Counted from the first letter of the stretch, positions 43,391-54,970 are shown. The stretch is 64,000 nucleotides of DNA from Zizania palustris (GCA_019279435.1 JAAALK010000080.1:28426778-28490777); one strand, 5' to 3'. Notes: generated from the letters alone by a model not told the origin. Made by a program: numbers and translations.

Positions 43391-46300
43391 ATGGCCGACC
43401 ACCAGAACACCGGCTCCAACAACGGAGCAGGAGGAAGCCGAGATGCGCCCGAGGGCGTTGTGCCCAACTGGGGTGCGACAGGCCCGCGCCAATCCGGGTC
43501 GCCTTCCGCCAACCACCCCACCTTGGCGGAAATGATGGCGAATCAGAATCATCTGATCACCGCCCTCCTCACCCAAATGCAGCACCAACAGGCTCAGTTG
43601 GACCGTCTGCAGAATGGGGAGCCCGCCCCTCGCGCACCAGCACCCGCGGCCGCTCCGCAACTCTCCGAGTTCCTGCGCGTGCGCCCGCCCATCTTCTCGA
43701 GCACGACCAACCCGATGGAGGCCGGAGATTGGCTCCGCACCATCGAGAAGAAGCTCGACCTCCTCCCATGCACAGACCGTGAGCGAGTGGCCTTCGCCAC
43801 TCATCAGCTCCAGGGTCCCGCCGCTGAGTGGTGGGACAACTATCGCGCGTCCCAGCCAGAGGGCCACATGGTGACTTGGGCGGAGTTCACCATCGCCTTT
43901 CGTGCCGCCCACGTCCCCGCCGGTGTCATCGCGGTCAAACAGCAGGAGTTCCGCGACCTGCAGCAGGGCAACAGGACTGTCATGGAGTACCTCCATGAGT
44001 TCAACCGCCTCGCACGCTACGCACCGGAGGAAGTGCGCACCGACGCCCTCCGCCAAGCCAAGTTCCTAAGGGGACTTAAGGATGAGCTGTCCATCCAGCT
44101 CGTCGCCGCCGACTTCGCCGATTTCCAGCGGCTTGTCAATAAAGCGCTCATCCAAGAGACTGAGCAGAACAAGCTGGACCTCAAGAAGAGGAAGATGATC
44201 GCCTTCAAGCACCAGCAGGCGAACACTCAGAGGCCCCGCTTCGTCCCTCCGCCACCAGCGCCCGCCTACCATCCTCGGCCCGCCTTCAGGCCACCTCATG
44301 CAGCCGGTGGATCCAACGTCGGGCATCCTCGCCCCGCTCCACCAGCTCCGGCCGCTCAGCCGGCACCGGCCGCCAAGGCCCCGATCTTGAGGGATCGCCA
44401 AGGAAGGCCGGTCGTCTGCTTCAACTGCCGCAAGGAAGGGCACTACTCGCACCAGTGTCCTCACCCCAAACAGAACCAAGGCGCAGCACCCCACCAGGCC
44501 GTTCGCGCCCGCGTCAACCACATCAGCGCGGAGGAAGCTCAGGAGGCTCCTGAAGTCGTACTCGGTACGTTTACTATGAATTCCGTACCGGCCGTCATAT
44601 TATTTGACTCTGGAGCAACCCACTCCTTTGTCTCTGAAGATTTTGCAAAAACAAACCATCTGGACGTGCTCCCTCTACCAATTCCCATGGTGATTGCCAC
44701 CCCCGGCAATAGGACCTCAGCTCGCTTCTACAGCCCTAAGGTCCAACTTGACATCCAAGGAGTGCTGTTTCGGGCCGAGCCTGTCCTCATCCGATGCACC
44801 GGACTCGACCTTATACTAGGAATGGATTGGTTGATGAAGCACAAGGGAGTGATCGACTGCGCCAACAAGTCCGTCACGGTGACCAGTCCTGAAGGCGTAA
44901 CCGTCACCTTCCGGATGACCAGTCGCAAACCACTCGGAGCATCCCTTCGCTCAATAGCTCTTGAAGAGGTGCCAATAGTCAAGGAGTTTGCAGATGTTTT
45001 CCCCGAAGATCTGCCCGGAATGCCTCCCAAGCGGGACATCGAATTCAGAATCGAGCTTGTCCCGGGGACCACTCCAATCTCCAAGCGCCCATACCGCATG
45101 GCCGCCAATGAACTAGCCGAAGTCAAGAGCAACATCGAAGACCTAGAGCAGAAAGGTTACATCCGACCGAGTACCTCACCTTGGGGTGCACCGGTCATAT
45201 TTGCCATGAAGAAGGACAAGACCAAGAGGATGTGCGTGGACTATAGAGCCTTGAACGACGTAACCATCAAGAACAAATACCCATTGCCTCGGATCGACGA
45301 CCTGTTCGATCAGCTGAAAGGATCCTCAGTGTTTTCCAAGATTGACCTCAGGTCAGGTTATCACCAGTTAAGGATCAGGGAGGAAGATATACCCAAGACT
45401 GCCTTCACCTCCCGCTATGGACTCTACGAGTACACTGTGATGTCGTTCGGACTCACGAATGCCCCGGCCTTCTTCATGAACATGATGAACAATGTATTCA
45501 TGGAGTTCTTGGACAAGTTCATCGTGGTATTCATCGACGATATCCTCGTTTACTCCAAGACCAAGGAAGAGCACGAGACTCACCTCCGTCTGACCCTCGG
45601 AAAGCTAAGGGAGCAGCAACTGTACGCCAAATACAGCAAATGCGAATTTTGGTCGTCTGAGGTGAAGTTCCTCGGCCATGTCATATCTGCCGGAGGAATA
45701 GCAGTGGACCCAACCACCGTTGAAGCAGTAACCAACTGGCTGCAGCCCACGACCGTGACCGAGATCCGGAGTTTTCTCGGATTGGCCGGATACTACCGCC
45801 GGTTCATCGAGAATTTTTCCAAGATCGCCAAACCTATGACCAGACTTCTGCAGAAAGAGGTGAAGTTTGATTGGACCCCCGACTGCGAAGAGAGCTTCCA
45901 GACTCTCAAGAAAAAGCTTGTGTCAGCCCCCATTCTAACTCTGCCAGACATCCGGAAAGACTTCCACGTCTACTGTGATGCCTCTCGTCAAGGATTGGGA
46001 TGCGTCTTAATGCAAGAAGGGAAGGTGATATCCTACGCCTCCCGGCAGCTGAGACCGCATGAGCTGAACTACCCAACCCACGACCTGGAACTAGCAGCCG
46101 TGGTTCATGCCTTGAAGATATGGAGACATTACCTTGTGGGAAATCGGTGTGAGGTCTTCACCGACCATAAGAGCCTCAAGTATATATTCACCCAACCAGA
46201 TCTGAACCTCAGGCAAAGGAGATGGTTGGAACTGATCAAGGATTACGACTTGGGCATCCATTATCATCCGGGCAAAGCAAACGTGGTGGCAGACGCTCTT

Positions 46301-47857
46301 AGTCGAAAAGGGTACTGCAATGCCATCATGATTCAAGACCAGGCTCCTCTACTTTATAAAGAGATGGAAAGGCTAAACCTAGGGATCACCACTCGAGAGT
46401 ACCTCGCTGCCTTGGAGTCTCGGCCTGTCTTAATAGACCAGATCCGAGAGAAGCAGAAGGAAGACCCCGATATCCTAGAGATCCAGCAAAACATGAGGAA
46501 GGGTAAAGCCCCCGGATTCTCCGAGGATGAACATGGTACCATTTGGTTCGGAAACCGAGTATGCGTACCCAACCTACCTGAGTTGAAAACTCTCATCCTT
46601 CAAGAAGCCCACGATACTCTATACTCCATCCATCCCGGGAGTACAAAGATGTACCAAGACCTGAAGGAGAAATATTGGTGGGTCAGCATGAAGAGAGAGA
46701 TAGCTGAGTATGTGGCCAAGTGCGACACATGCCGGCGAGTCAAGGCAGAGCATCAGAGACCTGCCGGACTGCTTCAACCCCTCAAAGTCCCAGAATGGAA
46801 GTGGGAAGAGATAGGAATGGACTTCATCACAGGACTGCCCAGGACCCAAGCTGGTCATGATTCTATCTGGGTGATCGTCGATCGACTCACCAAGGTAGCT
46901 CACTTCGTCCCGGTCAAGACAACGTACACCGTCGCCAAGTTGGCTGAGTTGTATATGACCCGGATCGTGTGCCTTCACGGAGTTCCTAAGAAGATCGTAT
47001 CTGACCGTGGGAGTCAGTTTACCTCCAAGTTTTGGAAGAACCTTCAAGAGGAACTCGGCACCCGGCTGAACTTTAGCACCGCCTATCATCCACAGACCGA
47101 CGGTCAAACCGAAAGGGTCAACCAGATATTGGAGGATATGCTTAGAGCTTGTGCTCTAGACTTTGGCGGAATGTGGGACAAGAACTTGCCTTATGCAGAG
47201 TTCTCCTACAACAACAGCTATCAAGCCAGCCTGCAAATGTCCCCGTTCGAAGCACTCTATGGGCGTAAGTGCAGAACGCCGTTGCTCTGGGATCAAACCG
47301 GAGAATCACAACTGTTTGGGACAGATTTATTGAGAGAAGCCGAAGAGAAAGTTAAGATCATAAGGGACCGACTGAAGGCATCCCAATCCAGGCAAAAGAG
47401 CTATGCCGACAACCGTCGAAGAGATCTAGCCTTTGAGGAGGGCGATTATGTCTACCTCCGAGTCACTCCCCTCCGTGGCACTCAAAGGTTTAACATGAAA
47501 GGCAAACTAGCACCCCGCTACGTCGGACCTTTCCAGATCCTCCGTCGACAAGGAGAAGTGGCATATCAACTTGAACTGCCTCCATCCTTGGCAGGCGTTC
47601 ATGATGTGTTCCATGTCTCGCAGCTGAAGAAGTGTCTCCGTGTGCCCACCGAGCAAGCCGACCTTCAGCAGCTCAACGTCCAAGAAGACTTGACCTACAT
47701 AGAGAGACCCGTCAAGATCTTGGAAACCAAGGAAAGAGTAACCAGAAGTCGCGTCGTCCGCTTCTGCAAAGTCCAATGGAACAACCATCCCGCAGAAGAA
47801 GCCACTTGGGAAAAAGAAGACGAGCTGAAAGCCCAATACCCCGAGCTATTCGAGTAG
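43391..47857 (+). CDS. Element D Gag-Pol polyprotein (chromovirus type)
   Basis: One uninterrupted 1488-codon frame from ATG 43391 (MADHQNTGSNN); the frame is open further upstream but without ATG. Gag domain with DWLRTIEKKLDLL and VAFATHQLQG, CCHC knuckle (CFNCRKEGHYSHQC, residues 343-356), protease with FDSGATHSF (Asp406), RT with CVDYRALNDVTIKNKYPLPR and active site FIDD (Asp716-717), RNase H (YCDASRQGLG), integrase with zinc residues KCDTC, catalytic Asp1144 (GMDFITG) and Asp1205 (SDRGSQF), and a C-terminal chromodomain-like region (about 1430-1480, VRFCKVQWNNHPAEEATWE). It makes the capsid and copies and integrates the element. All catalytic motifs look intact. The chromodomain-like tail may guide integration to heterochromatin (family knowledge). 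Confidence 0.95.
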   Translation: MADHQNTGSNNGAGGSRDAPEGVVPNWGATGPRQSGSPSANHPTLAEMMANQNHLITALLTQMQHQQAQLDRLQNGEPAPRAPAPAAAPQLSEFLRVRPPIFSSTTNPMEAGDWLRTIEKKLDLLPCTDRERVAFATHQLQGPAAEWWDNYRASQPEGHMVTWAEFTIAFRAAHVPAGVIAVKQQEFRDLQQGNRTVMEYLHEFNRLARYAPEEVRTDALRQAKFLRGLKDELSIQLVAADFADFQRLVNKALIQETEQNKLDLKKRKMIAFKHQQANTQRPRFVPPPPAPAYHPRPAFRPPHAAGGSNVGHPRPAPPAPAAQPAPAAKAPILRDRQGRPVVCFNCRKEGHYSHQCPHPKQNQGAAPHQAVRARVNHISAEEAQEAPEVVLGTFTMNSVPAVILFDSGATHSFVSEDFAKTNHLDVLPLPIPMVIATPGNRTSARFYSPKVQLDIQGVLFRAEPVLIRCTGLDLILGMDWLMKHKGVIDCANKSVTVTSPEGVTVTFRMTSRKPLGASLRSIALEEVPIVKEFADVFPEDLPGMPPKRDIEFRIELVPGTTPISKRPYRMAANELAEVKSNIEDLEQKGYIRPSTSPWGAPVIFAMKKDKTKRMCVDYRALNDVTIKNKYPLPRIDDLFDQLKGSSVFSKIDLRSGYHQLRIREEDIPKTAFTSRYGLYEYTVMSFGLTNAPAFFMNMMNNVFMEFLDKFIVVFIDDILVYSKTKEEHETHLRLTLGKLREQQLYAKYSKCEFWSSEVKFLGHVISAGGIAVDPTTVEAVTNWLQPTTVTEIRSFLGLAGYYRRFIENFSKIAKPMTRLLQKEVKFDWTPDCEESFQTLKKKLVSAPILTLPDIRKDFHVYCDASRQGLGCVLMQEGKVISYASRQLRPHELNYPTHDLELAAVVHALKIWRHYLVGNRCEVFTDHKSLKYIFTQPDLNLRQRRWLELIKDYDLGIHYHPGKANVVADALSRKGYCNAIMIQDQAPLLYKEMERLNLGITTREYLAALESRPVLIDQIREKQKEDPDILEIQQNMRKGKAPGFSEDEHGTIWFGNRVCVPNLPELKTLILQEAHDTLYSIHPGSTKMYQDLKEKYWWVSMKREIAEYVAKCDTCRRVKAEHQRPAGLLQPLKVPEWKWEEIGMDFITGLPRTQAGHDSIWVIVDRLTKVAHFVPVKTTYTVAKLAELYMTRIVCLHGVPKKIVSDRGSQFTSKFWKNLQEELGTRLNFSTAYHPQTDGQTERVNQILEDMLRACALDFGGMWDKNLPYAEFSYNNSYQASLQMSPFEALYGRKCRTPLLWDQTGESQLFGTDLLREAEEKVKIIRDRLKASQSRQKSYADNRRRDLAFEEGDYVYLRVTPLRGTQRFNMKGKLAPRYVGPFQILRRQGEVAYQLELPPSLAGVHDVFHVSQLKKCLRVPTEQADLQQLNVQEDLTYIERPVKILETKERVTRSRVVRFCKVQWNNHPAEEATWEKEDELKAQYPELFE

Positions 47858-47885
47858 CGTTCCAATCTCGAGGACGAGATTCTTG

Positions 47886-47900
47886 TAAGGGGGATAGGTT
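47886..47900 (+). promoter_or_regulatory. Element D polypurine tract
   Basis: GTAAGGGGGATAGGTT ends directly at the 3' LTR start (47901), the expected primer for plus-strand DNA synthesis. Confidence 0.8.
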
Positions 47901-50900
47901 TGTAACACCCCAATTTTTCAAAACAATAAAAATATTATTAAATTCAATTTCTTGGAATTATTATTTCAGAAAATACTTTTAATTCCCTTTTATACCCTTT
48001 TGAACTACAACATAGGGTAGATGACCAAATCAGGAGGTGAAACTTTTTGTATATGATCCTAAGACCAAAATATAATTTTGAGAATTTTTATAAATTTTTA
48101 CCAGCCTTGGAAGTAGCCCTAATATTTTATTCCATTTTCTGGAATTATTTTTATTCAGAAAAGGATTGAAACAGTAATGGGCTCCTCCCCTCCCTTCCCT
48201 CTCTCCCGGCCGGCCCAGCCCGTTACCCCGCGCCCCTGGCTGACAAGCCGACCCCACATGTCGGCGCCGATCCCCTTCCCTCGCGCGCGCACCTGACAAC
48301 CCGGCCCCACCCGTCAGCCCCCTCACCCGCGCACTCGCACCCGCTGACCACCTTGGCCCACCTGTCGGACCCGTCTTCCCCGCGGGATCCGCCCCCAAAT
48401 CCCCCCCCCCCTCGCCGGCCGAAGCCCTAATCCCGCCTCGGATCCGCCCCCGCCGGCCCCCTCCCTTAAATTCGTCGCCGGCAATGAATCCCCCTCAACG
48501 CGCCGACCGTTTCCCCCTATTAATTTCGCCCGATTCGCGTCCAGGTGCGTTGAACCGCGTTCAACCCGAACCTCGCCGGCGTTTAAACGCATTTATCCCC
48601 GGCCACCGTCGATTACGCCCCCCCTGCCCCCGCCGGTGACCCTATTTAAACCCCCGGTCACCCGCATTTCACCCCCACGCCTACGCCTCGCGAGAACGCA
48701 CAGATCGCCCTCACTCCGAGCTTTAGCGCGTTCCCTCTGGTTCGCCTCCGGCCACCGCTCGCTGTCGCACTAGACCACCTCCGCCCGTGCCTCCGCCTCC
48801 AACGTGACCGCCGGGACCTCACCAACCTCGGCCACCACTCCATCGACGTCGAACCCCGCCGGATCGCCGTCGCCGCCAAGGACCCGAACGCCTCCGCCGC
48901 CTTCACTCGTCGCCGGCCACGCTCCGTCGACCTTTTCTCACCGCCGAGGTACCCTCGTGATCCCCGTAGCACCCTCGTTCCATTTTAGGCCTTAGACTAG
49001 GTCGCCGTCGCTCGCCGTGGCCGCTGGCCCGCTCGCCGTCGTCGGAGAAGACGACCGGCACGGGTCGAGTACCCGTGCCGTGTCGGATTCACGCACGACC
49101 GTGCGATCTGGATCCGACGGTGATGTTTAATCCCCGCGTGCGGATTAATCTGATCCGTTAGATCTCGGCGAAGGGGTACGTTTTAATCTCGTGCGTCCAT
49201 CTGTATTTAAAACCCGCGTTTAATCCTGTGCGTCCACGTGGTACCAGTTCGCACGTTTTAATCCTGGCCGTCCGTAGCCACTTGCGCGTCCCGTCTCGCC
49301 CTCGCGCGTCGGATCTGGATCCGACGGTCCAGATCGACCCGGCGCACGCGCACAGTGCGCGGGTTCACCGTGGGCCTGGCTCACCGTGGACCCGAGAGGT
49401 TTAAAATTTGAAAATAAATTCCAGAAATGCTTTTAAACTTGTAAAATTCATATCTGATGCATTTGAACTCTAAAAATTACCATTCCAATTTCAGAAAATT
49501 CATAAAATTATTCTCTACATGTTTATGCAATAAAAACAGTAGGTTTACTTGGACATTTTCATGTTTATTTAAATAAGTATTCAAATGCCCTTAGGATTTA
49601 AATGTAAATTCAAATATTTAAATTCCAGAAAACTTATATAATTGTCCCTTCTGTTTAAACACTAAAACCACTGAGTTTTCCCTGAATCATTTATGTTAAA
49701 TTGATTAGAAAACTTAATGTAGTATTATACACACTTAAAAACCCTTTTTATGAAAAACAATAATTCATGTAGATTCACTTTAAATTAATGGAGAAATAAA
49801 TTTCAGAACTTTAAACTTTGAATTTATTTTATTTATAACCAACTTAAACTTACATGTTTATAATGTAATGTTATACTGTTTGATTGGATGTTGTGTTCTT
49901 TTTATTTTACCTTATATTAAAAAGACTACGACGTCGCCGAGGAGCCGGAGTACTTCCCCGAAGTCCCTCCCTCTCCCTTTGCTGAACAAGGCAAGTCACC
50001 AAACCAATCTCTTGAACATATTGAACCCATGTCTGAATTGATTATCGCTAAAACACATAGGTTATGTATATGCATTAGTCAAATGAACCCTTACATTATA
50101 TTTATCTAGGATCCCCCGACCTTGGTGTGCAACCCAAGCCATGCTATCTCGCCTAACCTCCTTGTCACCATATGATCAATGATATTAGCTAGTGTCCAAT
50201 GTATTGGCACGGCCGCTATAGGATAAAAATGAGTCGTAGCAAAATGGTTCTATTATATGATCCCCGTTGCTTCTTATCCTTGGAAATTCTGTTGGTGATG
50301 AGTCATGGTTGTGAGTGTATGCATGGTGGGTTCCGGGTGCAAGCTAGGGCATTGGTCAGTCGCACCCGGGGCACTATAAGGACCGGTCTGAGGGATCCGT
50401 TGCAATACACTTACGTACTAACCACAAGTCTAGTGGGTAAGTCCTAACTAAGGTATGGGTTGTTCCAAACCGAGGCCACCACTTGGAGATGGGTCAAGTT
50501 GCACCTGCGGGTGACTTGTACCAATGTGGCGCAAAAGGGGGTGCGACGTTAGCCGGGATGCGGCCCGGCGCGCCGGCGAAACCTAGAGCGGGTGGTTATC
50601 GCTTGGGACATCTCATATTGAGGTTTTGGCACGAGTTCCCGTGAAATGGGTCATCTCGTTGAGATGAGTGCGTGCCTTGTGGGTACAGTAGTACATCTCT
50701 GATCAGAGTCTTAAATCTTTTCGAAAAGCCGAGCCCACGGTCAAGGGCGGGTTGCGTGACATCCCCCAGTTAGTTTACTTGAATATGGGTGTGCATGTTG
50801 TTTGTCATGTAAGGACTGTTGTGCGAGGAGGTAAAACGTACTCCTCGAGTTAGTTGATGTTGATGATGTTCATGTTTACTTTCCGCATGATTAAAATATG

Positions 50901-51289
50901 ATTACACTAAATGCCATAACTGCAATTGCTTTCTTCCGCATTGTTAGCCTTTATCCTTCCTTGTTTATTATCCTGCATTATTACTTGCATTTGCGGTGGC
51001 TTGTTGAGTACTTTTTGTACTCATACCCGTTGGACCCCACAGAGGATGCTTATCTTGAAGACGGTCTGGAGTAGCGACCCAGTCAAGAAGAAAAGTCCTG
51101 AAGAAGAAGTTCGTCATGCCGTTGTTTACCTTCATTAATACCGTTTTTATTAAAACAATGATGTAATAAATATGGTCTGCGTACCATGAACAATGTCGTA
51201 TGTACGGTTGTCGCATGATGAACCTCTTGTATTATTGTTTTTCTTATGAAATTCAATAATGTCTCGATTTGTTAAATCGGGGCGCTACA
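47901..51289 (+). repeat. Element D 3' LTR
   Basis: 3389 bp, nearly identical to 38887-42273. The noticed differences are the C run (11 instead of 9), two changes near 48762-48772, one near 49245 and one near 50475. Confidence 0.93.
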
Positions 51290-52764
51290 ACTTCGAAGGT
51301 ACTCCGGATGGAGTGACTTCGGAGTTGGATGGATCAAGTCCTCTGCGGAGGCAAGGAGTTCGAAGTGTGCTCCGGAGGGAGACATTCGAAGGTACCCGAC
51401 GAAGATCTCAGAAGTCGAGGCGCATCGAAGGCATGGTCCGGGTGAGGCTTGTCGAGGAGTGTGCTCGGGGAGAGGCACTACGACGAAGGGCTCATGGAAT
51501 GCTTCATGCGGAGGCCTTGGACGAAGGAGGGACTTCGAAGGGTGGTACTCCGAAGGTGGGGCTTCGGAGTGAGGAAGGCTTCGGAGCGAGGCTAGCTCCG
51601 GAGTGTGGTTGTCTTGTGGTACTTCGGCCTGCATGGCTTCGGTACACGGACTGACGAAGTTCGAGCTGGGCGAAGCTGCGAAGCCGTGGTGGTCCACTCC
51701 GGAGGTGTTGGTGCGAAGGCCCAAGGGCTTTGACGGCTTCAGCTCAAAACCGTCATTGTATAGAAGGCTGACTTCGGTGAAGCGAAGGCCATCTGGCTCA
51801 AGGCTTCTCACCGAAGCTACCGCACCCCTCGCGTGCGAAGGGGGGCTTCGGAAAAGTCAAAGGCTGCAAGTCTGACAGTGTCTGCTCTGCAAAAATCTGG
51901 CGCTGTCCCCTCTGCAAAGGCTGACAGAGAAGCCTCCAATAAAGTTGACTACCTTTTGTACCCCTCAGTTCTGTAGAGACAAAACCAATGTAAACCCTAG
52001 GGGTAAAGTAGTCAATTCCTTTGGGTGAACTGTGGGCTATAAATATGGGGGCTCGGTAGGTAATATTTAACACTTTGAGCATTTACTGTTGAGCTCCTGT
52101 AGCCACACACTTCGCTGTATTCATCCAGAGAGTTCATTTTCTGTGTTCCTTGTTCAAGCGGCGAAGCCCTGCTTCTGTGTGCTTTTTGCTTGAGCTCGCT
52201 TTACATACCTCGCTATTTGTAGTACTCCGAAGCCTGTCTAGGCGAAGGGTGTTTTTGTGCGAAGTGTGTTTTTCAGTGTGCTGTCGCTCTGTGTAACAGG
52301 AGGCAAGACCTCGTTGCTTACTAGCGAAGCCCTGTTCGAAGCCCGTGCATTTTTCGTGTCTGTGACTCTAGCGAAGTCTGTTAGTGTGCGTTTAGACCTT
52401 CGAGTACGAAGCCCAGCACCAGTTGCTGCTGCCAAGTACTTGGTCGAAGTCCTCAGTGGGGTGTCCACTCTTGCGAAGGGTGAAGTGCGAAGCCTGCTCG
52501 AAGCACCCTGTGTGTGGAGCCTGCACTGACTTAGCAGAGTAGATTTTCGAGGGTTGTGAGCGGAGCGAAGTCTTCTTGGCTTCGAACTTTTGCTCCTGCG
52601 AAGCCTGTGTTCGGAGCTGTCAACACACCTCCGAACCAGACCTTCGAAGGTAGTGTTCGAAGCCTGTTCCGCAGAAGACAGAATCAAAACAGAAGGCTAG
52701 TTTTTAGTCTGAAATTTTAAAAGCTCCCATTCACCCCCCTCTGGTCGCCGTTTTCGGTCCAACA
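51290..52764 (+). repeat. Solo Sirevirus LTR 'C', 3' segment
   Basis: It resumes with the duplicated ACTTC (51290-51294) and runs to GGTCCAACA at 52764. Counting the TSD once, the LTR is 2012 bp, the same length as the LTR of F. A TATA box TATAAATA is at 52038-52045. Long ORFs here are shadows of GAAG-rich DNA. Confidence 0.9.
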
Positions 52765-52769
52765 TAAAC

Positions 52770-53060
52770 CAACACGCATGACAAAAACAACTGGTAAAAT
52801 CCTTCACCACGAGGTTAGTCGAGAAAGACCGAATAAAAACAACTGGATTAAACAAACTTCTTGAGGAGCTTGAGATGCAGATCCTATGCAGAGCAGTGGC
52901 AGCGCACAAGACAATGGATGAACAGCAGTTTTGGCGGCGCACACAAAACAGGAGGAGGTGAACTCTGATTTTTAGATTAAAGTGAGTTAACCCTAACCCT
53001 AGGGATTGGGGCCCTATTTATAGGCAGCCCAATAGCCTAGGAATATTCCGACAGACCCTT
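52770..53060 (-). repeat. Sirevirus LTR 'B', second segment
   Basis: This continues LTR B after the C/D nest. It carries GGCGGCGCACACA, the TATA box (TATAAATA on the minus strand, 53015-53022) and CCCTAGGGATTGGGG in the same order as Sirevirus A. It is cut at 53060 by the CACTA end; the remainder should follow the far end of that transposon. Confidence 0.8.
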
Positions 53061-53078
53061 CACTACAACAAAACAGGC

Positions 53079-53466
53079 AACTTCCGTCGGCCAAAGCCGA
53101 CGGAAGTTAGCCCTTTCCCGACGGAAGAACCTAACTTCCGTCGGCAAAACGCTAACTTCCGTCGGCCTTTGGCCGACGGAAGCGAGGCGACGGAAGTTCC
53201 GCCGACGGAAGTTAGCTAACTTCCGTCGGCCGCCGACGGAAGTTAGCTAACTTCCGTCGGCTTGACGTGGCCGACGGAAGTTAGCCCCGGACTCTGCCAC
53301 GTCAGCAGAGGGGCAATAACTTCTGTCGGTCAGCCTGGCCGACGGAAGTTAGGGGAAGCTAACTTCCGTCGGCTTTGGCCCTAGCCGATGGAAGTTAGCC
53401 TTTCTGCCCACGTGGCCGAAAGCAGCTAACTTCCGTCGGCTATGGTCAAAGCCGACGGAAGTTAGC
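53079..53466. repeat. CACTA subterminal repeat array
   Basis: About 15 exact copies of CTTCCGTCGG in both orientations plus a few variants lie in under 400 bp, many as back-to-back palindromes (GACGGAAGTTAGCTAACTTC). In En/Spm elements such subterminal repeats are binding sites for the TnpA-type protein. Confidence 0.9.
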
Positions 53467-53489
53467 TGGTATTTTTTTTTTCCTGGTTC

Positions 53490-53760
53490 CCCTACTCACA
53501 CTCACATCCAACCACAATTTCAATCACATTCACAATACACATCCAAATTCACATTTCACATCCAAAATCACATTCAAACTTCACATATAACATCCAAAAT
53601 CACATCTCACATCCAAAACTTCACACATCACATCCAAAATCACATAACACAACTTAATTCACATTCAAAGTCACAATACACATCCGCATTCACATATACC
53701 ATCCAAATTCACATACAAAGTCACATAACACATCGAGATTCAATCCAGGTTCACTATACA
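53490..53760. repeat. CACATCCAA-rich low-complexity block
   Basis: Imperfect short repeats such as CACATCCAAAATCACATTC fill this stretch between the subterminal array and the first coding sequence. No gene is present. Confidence 0.75.
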
Positions 53761-54099
53761 CATCCATACTCACTGATCGCCCACATTTGGGTCGTGGGCG
53801 CCGCCGCTGCCTCCCGCTTCGTCCACATTTGCCCCGGAGGCTCCATCTTGACCAGGCGTACGGAAACACTAAAGAAATAGACAAAATTAGAGAACAAACT
53901 CAACTACCCTTCTAAACGCTAACTTAAGTATCTAGGAGGTACCTCAGGTGATGTAGGAGATAGTGGTGGTGGCGGGGGAGGTAGTGGTTGGAACATGGAC
54001 ATGTCAAATCCACTATTTTGCTGGGCTAGTTGCTACACATGTTGTAATGTAATCAGTTAGTTCTATACCTATTTCTGAATACTTTTGAACGGCAACACT

Positions 54100-54970
54100 C
54101 TAAACTAAACTTACTTGGATCATCGCCTGTTGTTGTGCTAAGCAGGCGGTATAGTACTCTTGTTGTTTCCTGTTGTGCTCGTGTAGCCGCCTCATTTCCT
54201 CCCTCATCCGAACCATCTCCGGGGTTTCTTCTGAGCGACGACGGCTGGAGCCAACTCCGACGGAGCTCTGCGACGACTGAGCTGACTTCTGAGCTCTCAC
54301 CGCTCTCGAGTCAATAACTCCATTGAACATGGAGTACCTGCAACATTGAATGAGTTAGTTACCATCACAATACCATACACAAAACATTAATAAAAACACT
54401 GTCTCACCGTCCATGGCTTTTTCCACCTCCGCTGGAGTACACGGCCATTTGGTCGACAGGTTCTCTCCGCCAATCATAGTCCTCTCCATGGAGTCGAACC
54501 ATGTGTTCACCATACTGCGCTTGCAAAAAACATGTCCGATTAGCTAGACGCAGAAAAATAAAATTACGTAAACTCTTAATAACATCTCACCAAATGGTCC
54601 GTGGTTGTCTGGCTACACAAGACATCTGGCTGTGTAGGATCGCTTCCTTTGTGACCAGAGGTATACACCTCTATGTCACTTGGCACGTTGCCAGATTTAG
54701 CTTCCTGTACATTAGAAATGAGTTAGTCACATTACAATGTATCTATAGCTAGAGAGTGACAGAAGGAGGTCTTACCAAGCGTTTCGCGTGGCGAATATGT
54801 CCGTCGGCACCATATTTGTGCTTCGGATCCGTCCCGCGGCATTGTCTTTTCTGCTCGGAAGTCTTCTTAAATGCGGGCATACAAAATGGCGTCCTTCACC
54901 ACCTTATGTGCATTGTTGTTGAAGACTTGAAGGGCATGGTTATGGTGATTGCCGACTTCTGGCAAGCAAA
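54100..54970 (-). pseudogene. CACTA Ptta/En/Spm-type (TnpA-like) protein, exon pieces
   Basis: Read from 54970 downwards, fragments of the Transposase_24-type family of plant CACTA elements are seen: KYGADGHIRHAKRL and GNVPSDIEVY near 54660-54830, then VNTWFDSMERTMIGGENLS and WPCTPAEVEKAMD at 54410-54510, ending at a donor-like GTGAGAC (about 54406). A last piece (54100-54330) has a coiled coil (RMREEMRRLHEHNRKQQEY). The family includes DNA-binding factors for subterminal repeats. Whether it is a separate gene or the 3' end of the transposase transcript cannot be told. Confidence 0.6.

Larger units (their letters stand above)
38887..51289 (+). mobile_element. Tekay/Del-type Ty3/gypsy retrotransposon 'D', nearly intact
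   Basis: A 12,403-bp element has LTRs of 3387 and 3389 bp, TG...CA ends (TGTAACACCCC, GCGCTACA) and a 5-bp TSD ACTTC (38882-38886, 51290-51294). Order: LTR, PBS, ORF0, gag-pol (1488 codons, no break), PPT, LTR. It resembles the rice RIRE3/RETROSAT2-type group from memory, not verified. By eye the LTRs differ at about four substitutions and a 9-versus-11 C run, so insertion was recent. It is inserted in solo LTR C. Confidence 0.93.

Noticed and set aside
52989..53003. CCCTAACCCTAG, telomere-like repeat
   Set aside because: Only about two units, and it lies at a conserved position in a Sirevirus LTR.
53079..53760. CRISPR-like array
   Set aside because: Repeats occur in both orientations with irregular spacing in a plant CACTA end.
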